Shown here piece after piece: positions 26,179 through 36,800 of a DNA stretch of 64,000 nt. Position numbers and translations under genes: made by a program. Source of the stretch: Chloroflexi bacterium AL-N1 (GTDB lineage Bacteria; Chloroflexota; Chloroflexia; Chloroflexales; Roseiflexaceae); the NCBI GenBank assembly GCA_013122435.1, contig WYDT01000027.1, positions 1-64,000 of the forward strand, in the 5' to 3' direction. Within the stretch, counting starts at the first letter, position 1. Each line of letters starts with the position of its first letter. The notes under the pieces are model-generated. The model did not search any database. It saw only the letters and a list, made by a program, of their open reading frames with translations, and was not told the DNA's origin.

Positions 26179-26823
26179 TTACCCTGTCCCAAACTGTCGA
26201 TCACCCGCATCGCCAAGTCCGGGAACAATATACCCTTGTTCATTGAGATGCGAGTCGACGGCGGCCAGATGTATAGGAACATCAGGATGAGCGTGATGGA
26301 GTGTGGTTACGCCTTCCGGTGCAGCAATGAGTCCCAGAAATTTGATACGGTTCGCTCCCCATTTTTTGAGGATATCCATCGCAGCTACTGCAGATCCACC
26401 AGTTGCCAGCATTGGGTCAAGAATCAGGCACAGATCGACATCGGACTCTGGTGGGAGTTTGTTGTAGTAGGTGACTGGTTGAAGTGTTGTATGGTCACGG
26501 TACAGGCCGAGATGCCACACATGAGCAGTTGGAATAAGGTCCAGAATAGGATCGACCATGCCCAGGCCAGCACGCAGGATCGGGAACAGACCAATATGTG
26601 TAGCAATATGTTGGCCTTCCAACCTTGCCAGAGGTGTTTCAACATCCACTGTTTCAAGTCGCAGATCCAACGTAGCTTCATAAAACAGGAACTGGGATAG
26701 TTCATGGACCAGTTCTCGAAACTTTTTGGGCTCAGTCTGGGTTCGACGTAATAGCGTTAATTTATGTTGAATAAGCGGATGTTGCGATACGTGGACATTA
26801 TCCATCATATGTTCTTTACTCAC
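26179..26823 (-). CDS. upp: Uracil phosphoribosyltransferase
   Basis: 214 residues, family length. Salvages uracil with PRPP to UMP. Motifs: HPLIQHKLTLLRRTQTEPK near the start, FPILRAGLGMVDPILDLIP, the PRPP loop LILDPMLATGGSAVAAMDIL and the uracil-binding end 'GYIVPGLGDAGDRQFGTG'. It lies between a response regulator and the WecA/TagO-like gene, 44 bases from the former, in one leftward operon. Confidence 0.96.
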   Translation of the reverse strand: MSKEHMMDNVHVSQHPLIQHKLTLLRRTQTEPKKFRELVHELSQFLFYEATLDLRLETVDVETPLARLEGQHIATHIGLFPILRAGLGMVDPILDLIPTAHVWHLGLYRDHTTLQPVTYYNKLPPESDVDLCLILDPMLATGGSAVAAMDILKKWGANRIKFLGLIAAPEGVTTLHHAHPDVPIHLAAVDSHLNEQGYIVPGLGDAGDRQFGTG

Positions 26824-26866
26824 CCAGAATAGAGAAGCAGACAGTTGTGTCTGTACTACTTCACTG

Positions 26867-27619
26867 CTATGTGTTTGTCAATTTATACCCCACCCCACGT
26901 ATCGTAACGATAATACGTGGTCGAGATGGCTCAATTTCGACTTTCTCGCGTAGTCGGCGCACGCATACATCAACCAGATTGGTCTCACCTACGTAGTCAT
27001 AGCCCCACACCTCACGAAACAGGGTCTCACGGTCAAAAACATTACCAGCATTTGCTGCCAGGAAATATAGTAACTCAAATTCCATTGGCGTCAAATTGAC
27101 CTCGTGTCCGCGGACCACCACGCGATGGCGCGGCTCATCGATTTCGATGTCGCCAACCCGCACAGTGGCGGGCGCAACGCGGTTTTTATAGCCTTCGACT
27201 CGTCGTAGGATTGACTCGACTCGTGCAATGAGTTCAGCCGTTTTGAATGGTTTGGTGATGTAATCATCGGCACCCAACTCAAACCCGTGGACGATGTCTT
27301 CCGTCCCATCACGTGAGGTGAGCATTACAATAGGAATGTCAGATTCCTCTCGGATGCGCTCGCAGGCTTCAAATCCATCCACATAGGGCATCATCACATC
27401 AAGAATAACAACGTCAAAATGCTCCTGCTTAAAGGCTGTGAGTGCTTCAAGTCCATTCGTGGCAGCGATCACTTCGTAACGTGGGTCTTTCAGTGTGACC
27501 TGGATAAGTGTTGCAATAGACGGGTCATCATCAGCAACCAGAATACGGCGTGGGGTGGATGAGTCTTCATTCACTCGATCAGAGGTTCGTCGAATAAGTC
27601 GCATAGGAGTGTTCTGCAT
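26867..27619 (-). CDS. OmpR/PhoB-family response regulator
   Basis: 250 residues. A receiver domain (residues ~25-145) carries the acidic pocket ILVADDDPS, phospho-acceptor Asp in VVILDVMMPYVDG, the Thr/Ser in VMLTSRDG and Lys in ADDYITKPF. A winged-helix DNA-binding domain follows (NLTPMEFELLYFLAAN, 'FRETLFREVWGYDYVG' in type, VDVCVRRLREKVE, TIRGVGYKL). No histidine kinase is adjacent. It follows clpX by 57 bases on the same strand, so it may be transcribed with the tig-clpP-clpX genes. Up to 24 N-terminal residues precede the receiver and the exact start is open. Confidence 0.93.
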   Translation of the reverse strand: MQNTPMRLIRRTSDRVNEDSSTPRRILVADDDPSIATLIQVTLKDPRYEVIAATNGLEALTAFKQEHFDVVILDVMMPYVDGFEACERIREESDIPIVMLTSRDGTEDIVHGFELGADDYITKPFKTAELIARVESILRRVEGYKNRVAPATVRVGDIEIDEPRHRVVVRGHEVNLTPMEFELLYFLAANAGNVFDRETLFREVWGYDYVGETNLVDVCVRRLREKVEIEPSRPRIIVTIRGVGYKLTNT

Positions 27620-27676
27620 TCTGTTTGATTATCGGATGCGCTTACCAAAAAGGGAACTCTCCGAGGAAAGCTCCCA

Positions 27677-29002
27677 TTAAACCGCTTCGTCCATCCGTCG
27701 ACGATAGTCATTGCGTTCTGTCGGACGGGGTACCATGATAGGCTGTCCTCGTCCCGTAATAACCTCGGCATTAATAATACAGCGACCAATATGCTCCTGA
27801 GAGGGGATGTCGTACATAACATCAAGCAAAGCACTTTCGACGATGGTGCGTAGTGCTCGTGCACCGGTACGTGCTACTAATGCTTGTTCAGCAATAGCGG
27901 ACAGGGCATCATTAGTGATTTCAAGCTCGACATTATCCAATGCTAGCATCTTCTGATACTGTTTGACAACGGCATTTTTGGGTTCAGTAAGGATGCGAAC
28001 CATAGCCGATTTATCAAGCGCTTCGAGTGGCGCAATGACTGGCAGTCGACCAATAAATTCGGGGATGAACCCATAGCGCAGCAGATCGTCGGGAATGGCC
28101 TGTGTCAGAATGGTTCCACGCATTTCCACGGAGTCATCAGCGTCAAGTTCTGTGTTCTGGAAGCCCATGACACGTGTCGTGCCCACTCGCTTCTCTATAA
28201 CACTATCGAGACCTTCAAACGCACCACCACAAATAAACAACACATGGGAGGTGTCAAAAGCAATGTATTCTTGCTGCGGATGTTTGCGGCCTGGCAGTGG
28301 TGGAACATGGGCCACACATCCTTCAAGAATTTTGAGGAGTGCCTGTTGCACACCTTCACCCGATACGTCTCGTGTGATTGAGGGGTTATCTGCTTTGCGT
28401 GTAATCTTATCAATTTCGTCGATATAGATAATACCGGTCTGTGCACGTTCGATATCGCCATCAGCAGCCTGGATCAGACGGAGCAGAATATTTTCAACAT
28501 CTTCTCCAACATAGCCAGCTTCCGTCAGTGCGGTTGCGTCGGCAATGGCAAATGGGACATCTAAAACACGTGCGAGGGTTTGAGCAAGAAGCGTTTTTCC
28601 ACTGCCAGTAGGTCCAATCAGCAGAATGTTACTTTTCCCTAATTCGACCTCATCAACCTGATACCCGGCCCGCAGTCGTTTGTAATGATTGTAGACTGCG
28701 ACAGAAAGAACGACTTTGGCACGTTCCTGTCCAATGACATACTGATCGAGTTGATCGCGAATACGGCGTGGATTGGGTAAACGTGTTGGCCCTTGTGGCG
28801 AGGTACGTTGTGCCATGGTCGGACGAACACCGGACTCTTCGGCAATAATTGCACTACATAGCGCGACACATTCATTACAAATGCATACGGTGCCGGGGCC
28901 GGCTATAAGGCGTTGCACCTCGTCTTGTCCGCGGCCACAAAAAGAACAGGTGTATGCTCCACGGCCTCCGGTCGTATTATTGTTACCTCGTGTACGGGTC
29001 AT
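27677..29002 (-). CDS. clpX: ClpX ATPase subunit of the Clp protease
   Basis: 441 residues from the ATG at 29002, chosen over an upstream start because AGGAG lies seven bases before it. The N-terminal C4 zinc-binding domain (CSFCGRGQDEV and CICNECVALC) is followed by an AAA+ domain: Walker A LIGPTGSGKTLLAQTLA, Walker B IIYIDEIDKITRK, 'FEGLDSVIEKRVG' pore region and the sensor-2 segment GARALRTIVE. It unfolds substrates and feeds ClpP. It follows clpP by 73 bases in the tig-clpP-clpX order usual in bacteria. Confidence 0.97.
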   Translation of the reverse strand: MTRTRGNNNTTGGRGAYTCSFCGRGQDEVQRLIAGPGTVCICNECVALCSAIIAEESGVRPTMAQRTSPQGPTRLPNPRRIRDQLDQYVIGQERAKVVLSVAVYNHYKRLRAGYQVDEVELGKSNILLIGPTGSGKTLLAQTLARVLDVPFAIADATALTEAGYVGEDVENILLRLIQAADGDIERAQTGIIYIDEIDKITRKADNPSITRDVSGEGVQQALLKILEGCVAHVPPLPGRKHPQQEYIAFDTSHVLFICGGAFEGLDSVIEKRVGTTRVMGFQNTELDADDSVEMRGTILTQAIPDDLLRYGFIPEFIGRLPVIAPLEALDKSAMVRILTEPKNAVVKQYQKMLALDNVELEITNDALSAIAEQALVARTGARALRTIVESALLDVMYDIPSQEHIGRCIINAEVITGRGQPIMVPRPTERNDYRRRMDEAV

Positions 29003-29075
29003 ACTATCTCCTGCATAGTAGGGGTATGATGGGTGGGACCGAGTATGTCCCACCCTCAGTGTCAGCTAGGCCAAT

Positions 29076-29732
29076 TTAACGATCCTGTGCTAAATTGACG
29101 ATATCTTCACGGTTAAGAATCTCGTCGATGATCCCGTATTCCTGCGCTTGTTCGGGTGACATGAAGAGATCGCGGTCAAAGTCTTTCGCGATACGCTCTA
29201 CGGATTGCCCGGTATCTTTTGCAAGCAATTCACGGACAATTTGCTGCATACGCAACAACTCACGGGCCATAATCTCGACATCAGGTGCATAGCCGCGTGC
29301 GCCACCACCGGCGGGGTGCATGTGGATGGTTGAATGTGGCAGGCTAAACCGCTTACCTTTGGCTCCACCTGCGAGAATAGGGGTAGCCATACTGCCAGCC
29401 ATACCGACACAGACCGTTGAGACATCAGGGCGAATGGCACGCATGGTGTCGTAGATCGCCAGACCAGCGGTGACAGAGCCACCAGGGCTATTGATGTAGA
29501 GTGAAATATCCCGCTCTGGATCGTCGTGCTCTAAGAACAAGAGCTGGGCCACAATAAGATTGGCCATTTGATCTTCAATCGGGGTTCCTAATAGGATGAT
29601 ACGTTCTTTCAGCAACCGTGAGTAAATATCAAAGGCTCGCTCACCGCGATTTGTACTTTCAACAACCATTGGCACCAACGCTTCAGGTCGTTTGATGCTC
29701 CAATCAATGTTATGTGCTGATATCCATTCCAT
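29076..29732 (-). CDS. clpP: ClpP protease subunit
   Basis: 218 residues. Serine protease barrel of the Clp system. Catalytic Ser in CVGMAGSMATPIL, His in SLPHSTIHMHPAGG, Asp in 'FDRDLFMSPEQAQEYGIID'; RIILLGTPIEDQMANLIVAQ and YINSPGGSVTAGLAIYDTM mark the handle region. GMAGSM replaces the more common GQAASM. About 20 residues precede the usual mature start and may be removed. Middle gene of tig-clpP-clpX. Confidence 0.97.
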   Translation of the reverse strand: MEWISAHNIDWSIKRPEALVPMVVESTNRGERAFDIYSRLLKERIILLGTPIEDQMANLIVAQLLFLEHDDPERDISLYINSPGGSVTAGLAIYDTMRAIRPDVSTVCVGMAGSMATPILAGGAKGKRFSLPHSTIHMHPAGGGARGYAPDVEIMARELLRMQQIVRELLAKDTGQSVERIAKDFDRDLFMSPEQAQEYGIIDEILNREDIVNLAQDR

Positions 29733-29813
29733 ACAAGGTACTCCATTTACATAAGGTGTCTTTATCTACGTAAAATGTGCTTGCGTCTCTCTTTACCATC
29801 CGAACATGATCAC

Positions 29814-31223
29814 TTACTCACGAGACTCGGCTATTTCCGATGGTGTAGTTGTGCTCCCAGCGACCGATTGCTCTTGTCCGTCGGACTGTTCGTCATTATC
29901 ATTGGTAGACGCTGCAAGCTCTGGTGCAGCGCCAGTCGCAATCAGGAAGAGACGCTCCATCAATTTTTGATTCAGGACATTGTTGGCGATGCTTGGGCGC
30001 AACTGGGTATTGAGCATATTACGTACGGCATCACGCTCTTCTTCCTGGTATGAATCCAGCAGACGAGTCACTTCTTCTTCAATCTCACCTTCATCAATCG
30101 ATAGTTGTTCATGTCGAACGATCTCGCCCAGCGCAAGCGTTGTTTTCAGTTGTTCTTCCGCCTGTGGAAGCAATTCTTTCGCAGCATCCTCACGAGTCTG
30201 GTTGCGATACTGGAGCATTTGATCGAGTGTGATGCCGTAGCGCTCAAACGACTGCGCCTGGTTTTGCAACAATCTTTCGGCTTCACGATCAATCATCGTA
30301 TCGGCAATGTCATATTCAGTCTGCTCAGTCAGTTCTTTAACATACGCATCGACCGTGGTGCGCTTCATTTCTTGCTCTGCAGTTTCTTCGAGTTCTTTTC
30401 TGGTTTTCTCACGCAGTTCTGCGAGGGTACCTTCGAACTCTTCCAGCACCGGCAATTCATCCCACTCAGGCAACAGTCGTTCTTGTAGTGAAATGAGCTT
30501 TATTTTGAAAAGCACATCCTTGTCGCGTATCTGTTCATTTGGATGGTCTTCCGGCATACGAACGGTTATTTCACGTGTTTCTTCTGCCTCAATGCCGATA
30601 AGTCCATCGAATAGTCCCTCAGCGAGTCGGTCTGGCTCAAGCACCAGTGTTGACTCAGGAATTTCGCCCTCTTCGTTGCGGTCATCAAGCGGCTCATCAT
30701 CGACAAAGCTCTCTAATTGAACTGTAAGTTGATCAGCTTGCTGGGCAGCGCGTGGTTCTTCTGGTTCGCGCAACACAACATGCTCTTCACGTCGTGTATC
30801 CAAGGCTTGCTGAACCATCTCATCAGTAACTTCACGCAACTCGGCTGGCACCTGGATAGCGCGGTAATCAGGAATGGTTACGGTCGGTGCAACAGGAATG
30901 GTAGCTCGGAAGTGGAAGGGCTCTTCATGAAAATTAGCTTCTTCAAGGCTCGCCTGGCCAATAGGTTCAATGTTTTCCTGCTCAAGCGCTGCTTTGAACG
31001 AACGATTGATCAGATCTTCAGAGGCTTCTTCGACCAGAGTTTCCCGCCCAAAGTAATTTTCGACAATAAAACGCGGGGCTTTTCCTTTACGAAAGCCAGG
31101 AATATTGTGTTTTTGCGAAACGCGTCGTGCTGCACGATCAAGACCTTTCTCGACTTGTGCACGATCAACCTCAATAGTAAGTGAGAGTAAACTCTTTGGT
31201 AATTTTTCTGTTGTAACTTTCAC
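29814..31223 (-). CDS. tig: Trigger factor
   Basis: 469 residues from GTG at 31223, preceded by GGAG at about eight bases; the resulting start VKVTTEKLPKSLLSL matches the family. Ribosome-binding N-domain with the GFRKGKAPRFIVENYFG loop (residues ~40-60), a PPIase-like middle domain (about 150-250) and a long helical C-domain ending in an acidic Gln/Ser-rich tail. The PPIase part seems eroded relative to E. coli. It folds nascent chains at the ribosome exit. First gene of the leftward operon; promoter at 31283-31310. Confidence 0.95.
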   Translation of the reverse strand: MKVTTEKLPKSLLSLTIEVDRAQVEKGLDRAARRVSQKHNIPGFRKGKAPRFIVENYFGRETLVEEASEDLINRSFKAALEQENIEPIGQASLEEANFHEEPFHFRATIPVAPTVTIPDYRAIQVPAELREVTDEMVQQALDTRREEHVVLREPEEPRAAQQADQLTVQLESFVDDEPLDDRNEEGEIPESTLVLEPDRLAEGLFDGLIGIEAEETREITVRMPEDHPNEQIRDKDVLFKIKLISLQERLLPEWDELPVLEEFEGTLAELREKTRKELEETAEQEMKRTTVDAYVKELTEQTEYDIADTMIDREAERLLQNQAQSFERYGITLDQMLQYRNQTREDAAKELLPQAEEQLKTTLALGEIVRHEQLSIDEGEIEEEVTRLLDSYQEEERDAVRNMLNTQLRPSIANNVLNQKLMERLFLIATGAAPELAASTNDNDEQSDGQEQSVAGSTTTPSEIAESRE

Positions 31224-31282
31224 CGACACTACTCCAAGTGATATTGTATGATAGACGTATGTGTAAACCATTGTCCGCGCAC

Positions 31283-31310
31283 ATTATAGCACGAAGGAGA
31301 TACGCTGCAA
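31283..31310 (-). promoter_or_regulatory. Promoter of the tig-clpP-clpX operon
   Basis: Read leftward: TTGCAG, 16-base spacer, TATAAT with an extended TG (TGCTATAAT). Predicted start near 31276, a leader of about 53 bases before the tig GTG. Confidence 0.72.
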
Positions 31311-31374
31311 AACAATTGTTAGGTGTTTGTTATTGAGAAGTAAATAGACCGTTTCAGAACCATACGTTGTACAA

Positions 31375-31403
31375 TTCGTGATATTTGCGGAATATGCTAT
31401 ACT
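31375..31403 (+). promoter_or_regulatory. Possible promoter of the CYTH gene
   Basis: TTCGTG, 17-base spacer, TATACT with TG one base upstream. About 50 bases before the CYTH start. Confidence 0.42.
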
Positions 31404-31452
31404 ATATGGCTAATACAGAAAATAGCTTGCGTTATGAAGTAAAATGATACGT

Positions 31453-32067
31453 ATGGAAATAGAAGCGAAATTTCGCGTCGAACATGCAGACTTCTTCGAA
31501 ACAATCCTCAACACAGACGTTCTAGGCTCCTTTCAACTCACTTGTTCGGAAGACATCGAAGAACAATACAATCGGTACTTTGATACAGCAGATGGCCGTC
31601 TGCGTGCACAAGCGTATGGTTTACGCATACGGGAAATAGGTGATCGACGTATTGTGACGCTCAAGGGCAAGGGTGCGGTAAAGGATGGGCTGCATCAGCG
31701 TGACGAATGGGAAGTAGAGATTGGCCGGGAGGATGCGCCTGAACACTGGCCCCCTGGTGAGGTACGTGATCGAGTGTTACAACTGCTTGATGGTACGGCG
31801 CTTGTGACTACTCTTGCGATCAATACCTCACGTCAACATATTTTTGCGAGCACGACCAGTGGCCCCGTGGCTGAGATAAGTCTCGATGTCGGGACCTTCA
31901 TTGCGGGCGATGTGTGTGAGCCATTCCGCGAATGTGAAGTTGAGTTATTGCCTGAAGCTTCACGTGAAGACTTTGAGCAGTTGGTCACCGAGCTTCAGTG
32001 TCGTTTTAACCTGATCCCCGAAAATCGCAGCAAACTCGCTCGTGGGTTAGCTTTACTCGAACGTTAG
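31453..32067 (+). CDS. CYTH-domain protein (triphosphate tunnel family)
   Basis: 204 residues from the ATG at 31453, which places the signature MEIEAKF (ExExK) at the very start as usual; an ATG nine bases earlier is possible. Basic and acidic tunnel residues are seen in YNRYFDTADGRL, YGLRIREIGDRRIVTLKGKG, RDEWEVEI and 'ELLPEASREDFEQLV'. CYTH proteins include tripolyphosphatases, thiamine triphosphatases and class IV adenylate cyclases; here hydrolysis of inorganic or organic triphosphates is likely. The CHAD gene 80 bases downstream supports a polyphosphate link. Confidence 0.9.
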   Translation: MEIEAKFRVEHADFFETILNTDVLGSFQLTCSEDIEEQYNRYFDTADGRLRAQAYGLRIREIGDRRIVTLKGKGAVKDGLHQRDEWEVEIGREDAPEHWPPGEVRDRVLQLLDGTALVTTLAINTSRQHIFASTTSGPVAEISLDVGTFIAGDVCEPFRECEVELLPEASREDFEQLVTELQCRFNLIPENRSKLARGLALLER

Positions 32068-32147
32068 CACACCACATTTTGTAGAAGCACCCCGTCTCTT
32101 CAATATAAATCACGTACACACCTTCATTGAAACCTAAGGATGAAGTC

Positions 32148-33677
32148 ATGCTTGAATCAACAAAACACAAAACTGTAGTTCTGCTTCCTGAACAGTCTTT
32201 ACAGGCGAAAGCATTAACGTTGTTTGATGAAACAATCGATGGGCATCAACTTCCGCGTAAGTCACGACGATGGCTTGCCTATGCAGCTGCCTATTATGCA
32301 CTTGCCCAGATATCGGATGTACCACGCAAAGAGCGTGTGGCGCGTGATATCGTTTTAGCCGAACCAATCCCCCATCTTGCTGCAGAAGAGCAGTGTGTTA
32401 TTGCAAGTGTCGTGGCATTTCAACGCGATAAACCTCGTGCTCATCGTGAGACAGTCTTCCTGAGATTGAGTAATAAAAATCAAAACGTAGCAATGCGTTT
32501 AGCAGCTATCTTGCAACTTGCTCGGCATCTTGATGAAATCAAACCACAGCGTGTAGAGTATGAGATTATTGGTAAACAAACCATTATTACAATAGGTGGG
32601 AAAATCTCCAAAAAGCAATTAGAAACAATAAATATGACCCATTGGGAAAAAATAATTGGCCCCATCGAGGTGCGCCTGGCTGAGAAAGATGTACTTGCAG
32701 ATGCTCAAAGTAATGGGATGTCGTCGATTGAGGCTTCCGCACTCATCAGCATTGGTTTGCCGTCGCACCTCCCCGATCAGTTGTATGGTGATGAGCCTTT
32801 TGGGGAAGGTGCGCGTCGGGTACTCCGTCGTATTTTTGAGAAAATGCTGGCTCGTGAGGAGGGTGTGCGTACAAGCGATGAAGATCCGGAAGATGTTCAT
32901 CAAATGCGTGTGGCTACGAGAAAACTGCGTGCAGCGCTCCAGATAGTTGAACCAGTGTTTGAGCAGAAGCTCATCCGTCAGTATCGGCGTGATTTACGAC
33001 GGGTCGCACAAGATCTGGGTGCAGTACGCGATTATGATGTGTTTCTCATGGATGTGCAGGCGTTTCAACAGACGTTGCCAGAAGACGAACAATCGCAAGT
33101 GCAAATATTTCTGTCTGCTATCACAGAAGAGCGCCTGAAACGCCGATCTGGCCTCCTCGAAGATCTTGAAACAAAGCGTTATAATCGCTTCAAACAACTC
33201 TTCGCAAACTTCCTCACCGAACCAGGGGCTGGTGTTATTACCGCGACAGAGACGGGAATTGCCCCGCGTATTCGGGATATGGCTGGCTCAATGATCTGGC
33301 GACGCTATGAACAATTGCGGGCGTTTGAGGTACTACTGGACAACGGGCGCGAAGAAACGCTACACGATGCTCGTATTGCCGGGAAGCGCTTCCGTTACAC
33401 CATTGAATTCTTCGCCGATGCGCTTGGACCACGGGTCGAACAAGTACTTGAGCCACTTATTGCGCTGCAGGAAAATCTGGGCAACATTCAGGATGGTGCG
33501 GTATTCCAAAACCATGTTCAGGAGCTGGGTCTTGCCAAAGATGCCGGTGTTCAGGCCTATCTCGCTGCACGTTTGACCTCCAACGATACCTACCTCGCGG
33601 AGTTTCCTGCCCTGTGGGGGAAAGTGGCCAGCGCAACGTATCGTCGCAACCTGTTTGGCCTGATTGTCAAAATGTAG
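32148..33677 (+). CDS. CHAD-domain protein with a degenerate Ppx/GppA C-terminal-like domain
   Basis: 509 residues from the ATG at 32148 (AAGGA about eight bases before). Residues ~1-180 resemble the helical HD-like domain at the end of Ppx/GppA exopolyphosphatases ('LFDETIDGHQLPRKSRRWL' and 'MRLAAILQLARHLD'), but the His-Asp pair expected of an HD domain is not visible. Residues ~225-509 are a CHAD domain with its repeated basic histidine helices: EDVHQMRVATRKLRAAL and 'TLHDARIAGKRFRYTIEFF'. CHAD binds polyphosphate. The N-terminal assignment is by pattern only. It sits behind a CYTH gene. Confidence 0.82.
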   Translation: MLESTKHKTVVLLPEQSLQAKALTLFDETIDGHQLPRKSRRWLAYAAAYYALAQISDVPRKERVARDIVLAEPIPHLAAEEQCVIASVVAFQRDKPRAHRETVFLRLSNKNQNVAMRLAAILQLARHLDEIKPQRVEYEIIGKQTIITIGGKISKKQLETINMTHWEKIIGPIEVRLAEKDVLADAQSNGMSSIEASALISIGLPSHLPDQLYGDEPFGEGARRVLRRIFEKMLAREEGVRTSDEDPEDVHQMRVATRKLRAALQIVEPVFEQKLIRQYRRDLRRVAQDLGAVRDYDVFLMDVQAFQQTLPEDEQSQVQIFLSAITEERLKRRSGLLEDLETKRYNRFKQLFANFLTEPGAGVITATETGIAPRIRDMAGSMIWRRYEQLRAFEVLLDNGREETLHDARIAGKRFRYTIEFFADALGPRVEQVLEPLIALQENLGNIQDGAVFQNHVQELGLAKDAGVQAYLAARLTSNDTYLAEFPALWGKVASATYRRNLFGLIVKM

Positions 33678-33684
33678 CATGTGT

Positions 33685-33713
33685 TTGCATCGCTTGTTGT
33701 CGCCGCGTATAAT
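33685..33713 (+). promoter_or_regulatory. sbcC promoter
   Basis: TTGCAT, 17-base spacer, TATAAT. Eight bases after the CHAD stop and about 88 bases before the sbcC GTG. Confidence 0.72.
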
Positions 33714-33800
33714 AGCTAGGACATTTTTTCGCAAACTTGTTCTGGTTATAACGCGGCGTTGTTTGTGCACGTCGCCTATGATTGTTTAGCAGAGGCGCTC

Positions 33801-36800
33801 GTGATTCCACGTAAGTTGTTGCTCCGTAATTTCATGTGCTATCGTGAGGACGTTCCACCGTTGGAGTTTGATGGCATTGGTATCGCCTGTCTTTCCGGTG
33901 AGAATGGTGCAGGTAAGTCTGCGCTCCTTGATGCACTTACCTGGGCGTTGTGGGGAGAGGCTCGTCTGCGTAGCGATGATGAGTTGATTGCACTGGGTGC
34001 TCAGGAGATGGAAGTCGATTTTACTTTCGCTCTTGATGGGCAAGACTATCGGGTTATTCGTAAACGGAGCAAAGTCAAGCGTGGCCAAAGTTGGCTCGAC
34101 TTCCAGGTGCGCCATAACGGCAGTTGGAAGGTCTTGACAGGTGCCACATTACGCGAAACACAAAAAACTATCACCAGCACCCTGCATATGGGCTATGAGA
34201 CATTTACAAATTCGGCTTTTCTCCGCCAGGGGCGTGCCGACGAGTTTACGCGTAAAGAACCGGGGCGCCGTAAACAGGTTCTTGCGGACATCCTGGGCTT
34301 AGATGTCTATGATACACTTGAAGGTGGTGCTAAAGAGAAAGCCAAAGACATCGATGGACAATTACGCGTTGTTGAAGGGCAGATGACGGAACTTGAGCGC
34401 CACGCAAACCAACGTGAGATGTACGAGCAGATGGTTGTTGTGGCTGAAGAAAAGGTGCATCGGGTGAATGAGTCCTTTAATGAGGCTGAACAGCTTTTCA
34501 ACGAAGCCAACGAGCGCGTTACATCACTAGAATTCCTCAAACCCCAGCGGGATGACTATCAAAAGCGTCGTCAGTCGCTTCAGGAGAGTCGGATCACGGT
34601 CGCCCAAAAGATTGCAGAAAACCAACGTGCTCTGGAAGCAGCCCAGAAAGTGGTGGCTCGCCGTGATGAAATTCTCGCTGGGGTGGCGCAACTCCGTGCG
34701 GCTGAAACTGAACGTGATCGATTAGGTCATTTGCAAGCTGCTTATAACACGTTAGTGGAGCGAAGACAGGGCTATATCGATTCAATCAAGGATGAAAGAA
34801 GGCGGCTTGAAGGCGAACTTTCCAAAGTGGAAAATGCGGTTAAGCATCTCCAGGAACGTGCCAACCAACGCCCGCGACTTGAAGCGAATATAGCACGACT
34901 CAGTGAACAACTCAGCAGCACGTCCAACTTGCAGAGCGAACTCGCGATTGCCCGTAGCAAACATAGTGAATTGGTGGAGCGTTCGCACACCGTTGGTAAG
35001 TTGCAAGTTGAGCGCAGCGATTTACAAAAAAAGATTGACCTCAAACATGACTCGTTAGTGGCCTCACGAGAAGAAACCAAAAGGAGACTGCGCGAGACAG
35101 ATGAACGATTGAAGAAGATAGAAGGTTCACGTACGACATTAGAACAAGCTGTGCGTGAACGAACTCAACTTGAAGAGGAGCGAAAAAAACTGGAGATGTT
35201 GCGCCAGGAAGAGCAATTTGCCCGAGAACAGATCGGTGCGTTGCGAGCCCAGTGTGAGACCATTAAGTTGCAGGGTGATGACATCAATAAAAAGTTGGCC
35301 CTCCTCACCGATGATACGACGATCTGCCCACTCTGTGGTAATGAACTTGGTGATGATGGAATTGCCCATATTGAAGCAAAATATACTGAGGAACGTCAGT
35401 TATTGCGGCAGAATTATAGCGGCGCAAAAAGCCAGGCGGATGAATCCGAGGAGCGTCTCCAGACCATGCAAGAGGAGATACAGCAGATTGAGCGAAAATA
35501 CGCTGCGCTTACCAATGTGATTGGTCGTATTGCGCGATTAGAGGGAGAACTCGAAGAGGTTGAAGATCTCCGTCGTCGGCACGAAGAATATCGTCGGACC
35601 CACGATGAATTAAATCTCCAGGTTGTTAAAGGTGATTATGAACTGCCGGTACGGGCTGAACTGTCGCGTGTTGATGCACAGATTCGAGCCTTAGGTGAAC
35701 CACAGGGCCTTCAACGTGAGATGCAACGGCTCTCGACGCGCATTAAGACCTTGGAAGGCCGAACCAACGAGCTAGCCGATCTCCAGGCACAACTCAAATT
35801 TGATCAGCAGGAAATTGAGCGTGTTGAGCAGGACGCGCCAGAGTTGTATGAACAACAGGGGTTCATAACCCAGTTTCGGCAAACGCTGGATATGGACGAC
35901 TACGCACATGATCATCGTGTGGCACTCTTGCGGGTCGAGGCGGAATTGCAAGAGCTTGGGTATACACCGGAACTCCATCAGTCTGCTAATGCACAATGCA
36001 TGGATTTGAGTATCTGGTATCGAGAGGAAACGAGTCTTCAAGGCGCTGAGTATCGCATGACAGAGGTGCAAAAGCGCCTTGGGGAGGACGAGACTTTGTT
36101 GCAACAATATGATAACGATATAACCAGATTGAACGATCAACTTGATGAGTTGGAAGAGAAGCTACGTATGCTTGCTCCGGCTTTCCGCCAGCGTGATGAG
36201 GCGACACAAGCACTGAGAGAGCAACGTGAAAGCCTTAAAGTAGCCCAGCGCGATTTGATAGAGAAAGAGACGGGTCTCAAACAAGCATTGGAATCTGCTG
36301 AAAAACTCAAACATTGCGAAAAAGAACATAAACGTTTGACAAAACGTAAAGGTCTCTTCGATGAATTGACCAAAGCGTTTGGTAAAAAAGGCATTCAGGC
36401 GATGTTAATCGAAACGGCGATTCCTGAGATTGAACGTGAGGCCAACCAGCTCCTATCACAGATGACTGACAACCAGATGCATCTTACATTTGAGACGCAA
36501 CGTGGTACCAAGAAGGGTGATACCAGCGAAACCCTCCAGATCAAAATCGCCGATGCGCTGGGAACACGCGATTACGATGCCTATAGTGGTGGTGAGAGCT
36601 TTCGCGTCGATTTTGCCATTCGTATTGCGCTGGCCAAACTCCTGGCACGACGCGCCGGTGCCCGCCTGGAGACGTTGGTTATCGACGAAGGCTTTGGCTC
36701 ACAGGACGCCCGTGGCCGTGAACGACTTGTAGAGGCGATTACATCGGTACAACGTGATTTTCGTCATATTCTGGTCGTTACACACATTCAAGAACTCAAA

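Noticed and set aside
30307..31184. Two long frames opposite tig
   Set aside because: Antisense shadows caused by tig codon use; Ser-rich or Phe-rich translations.
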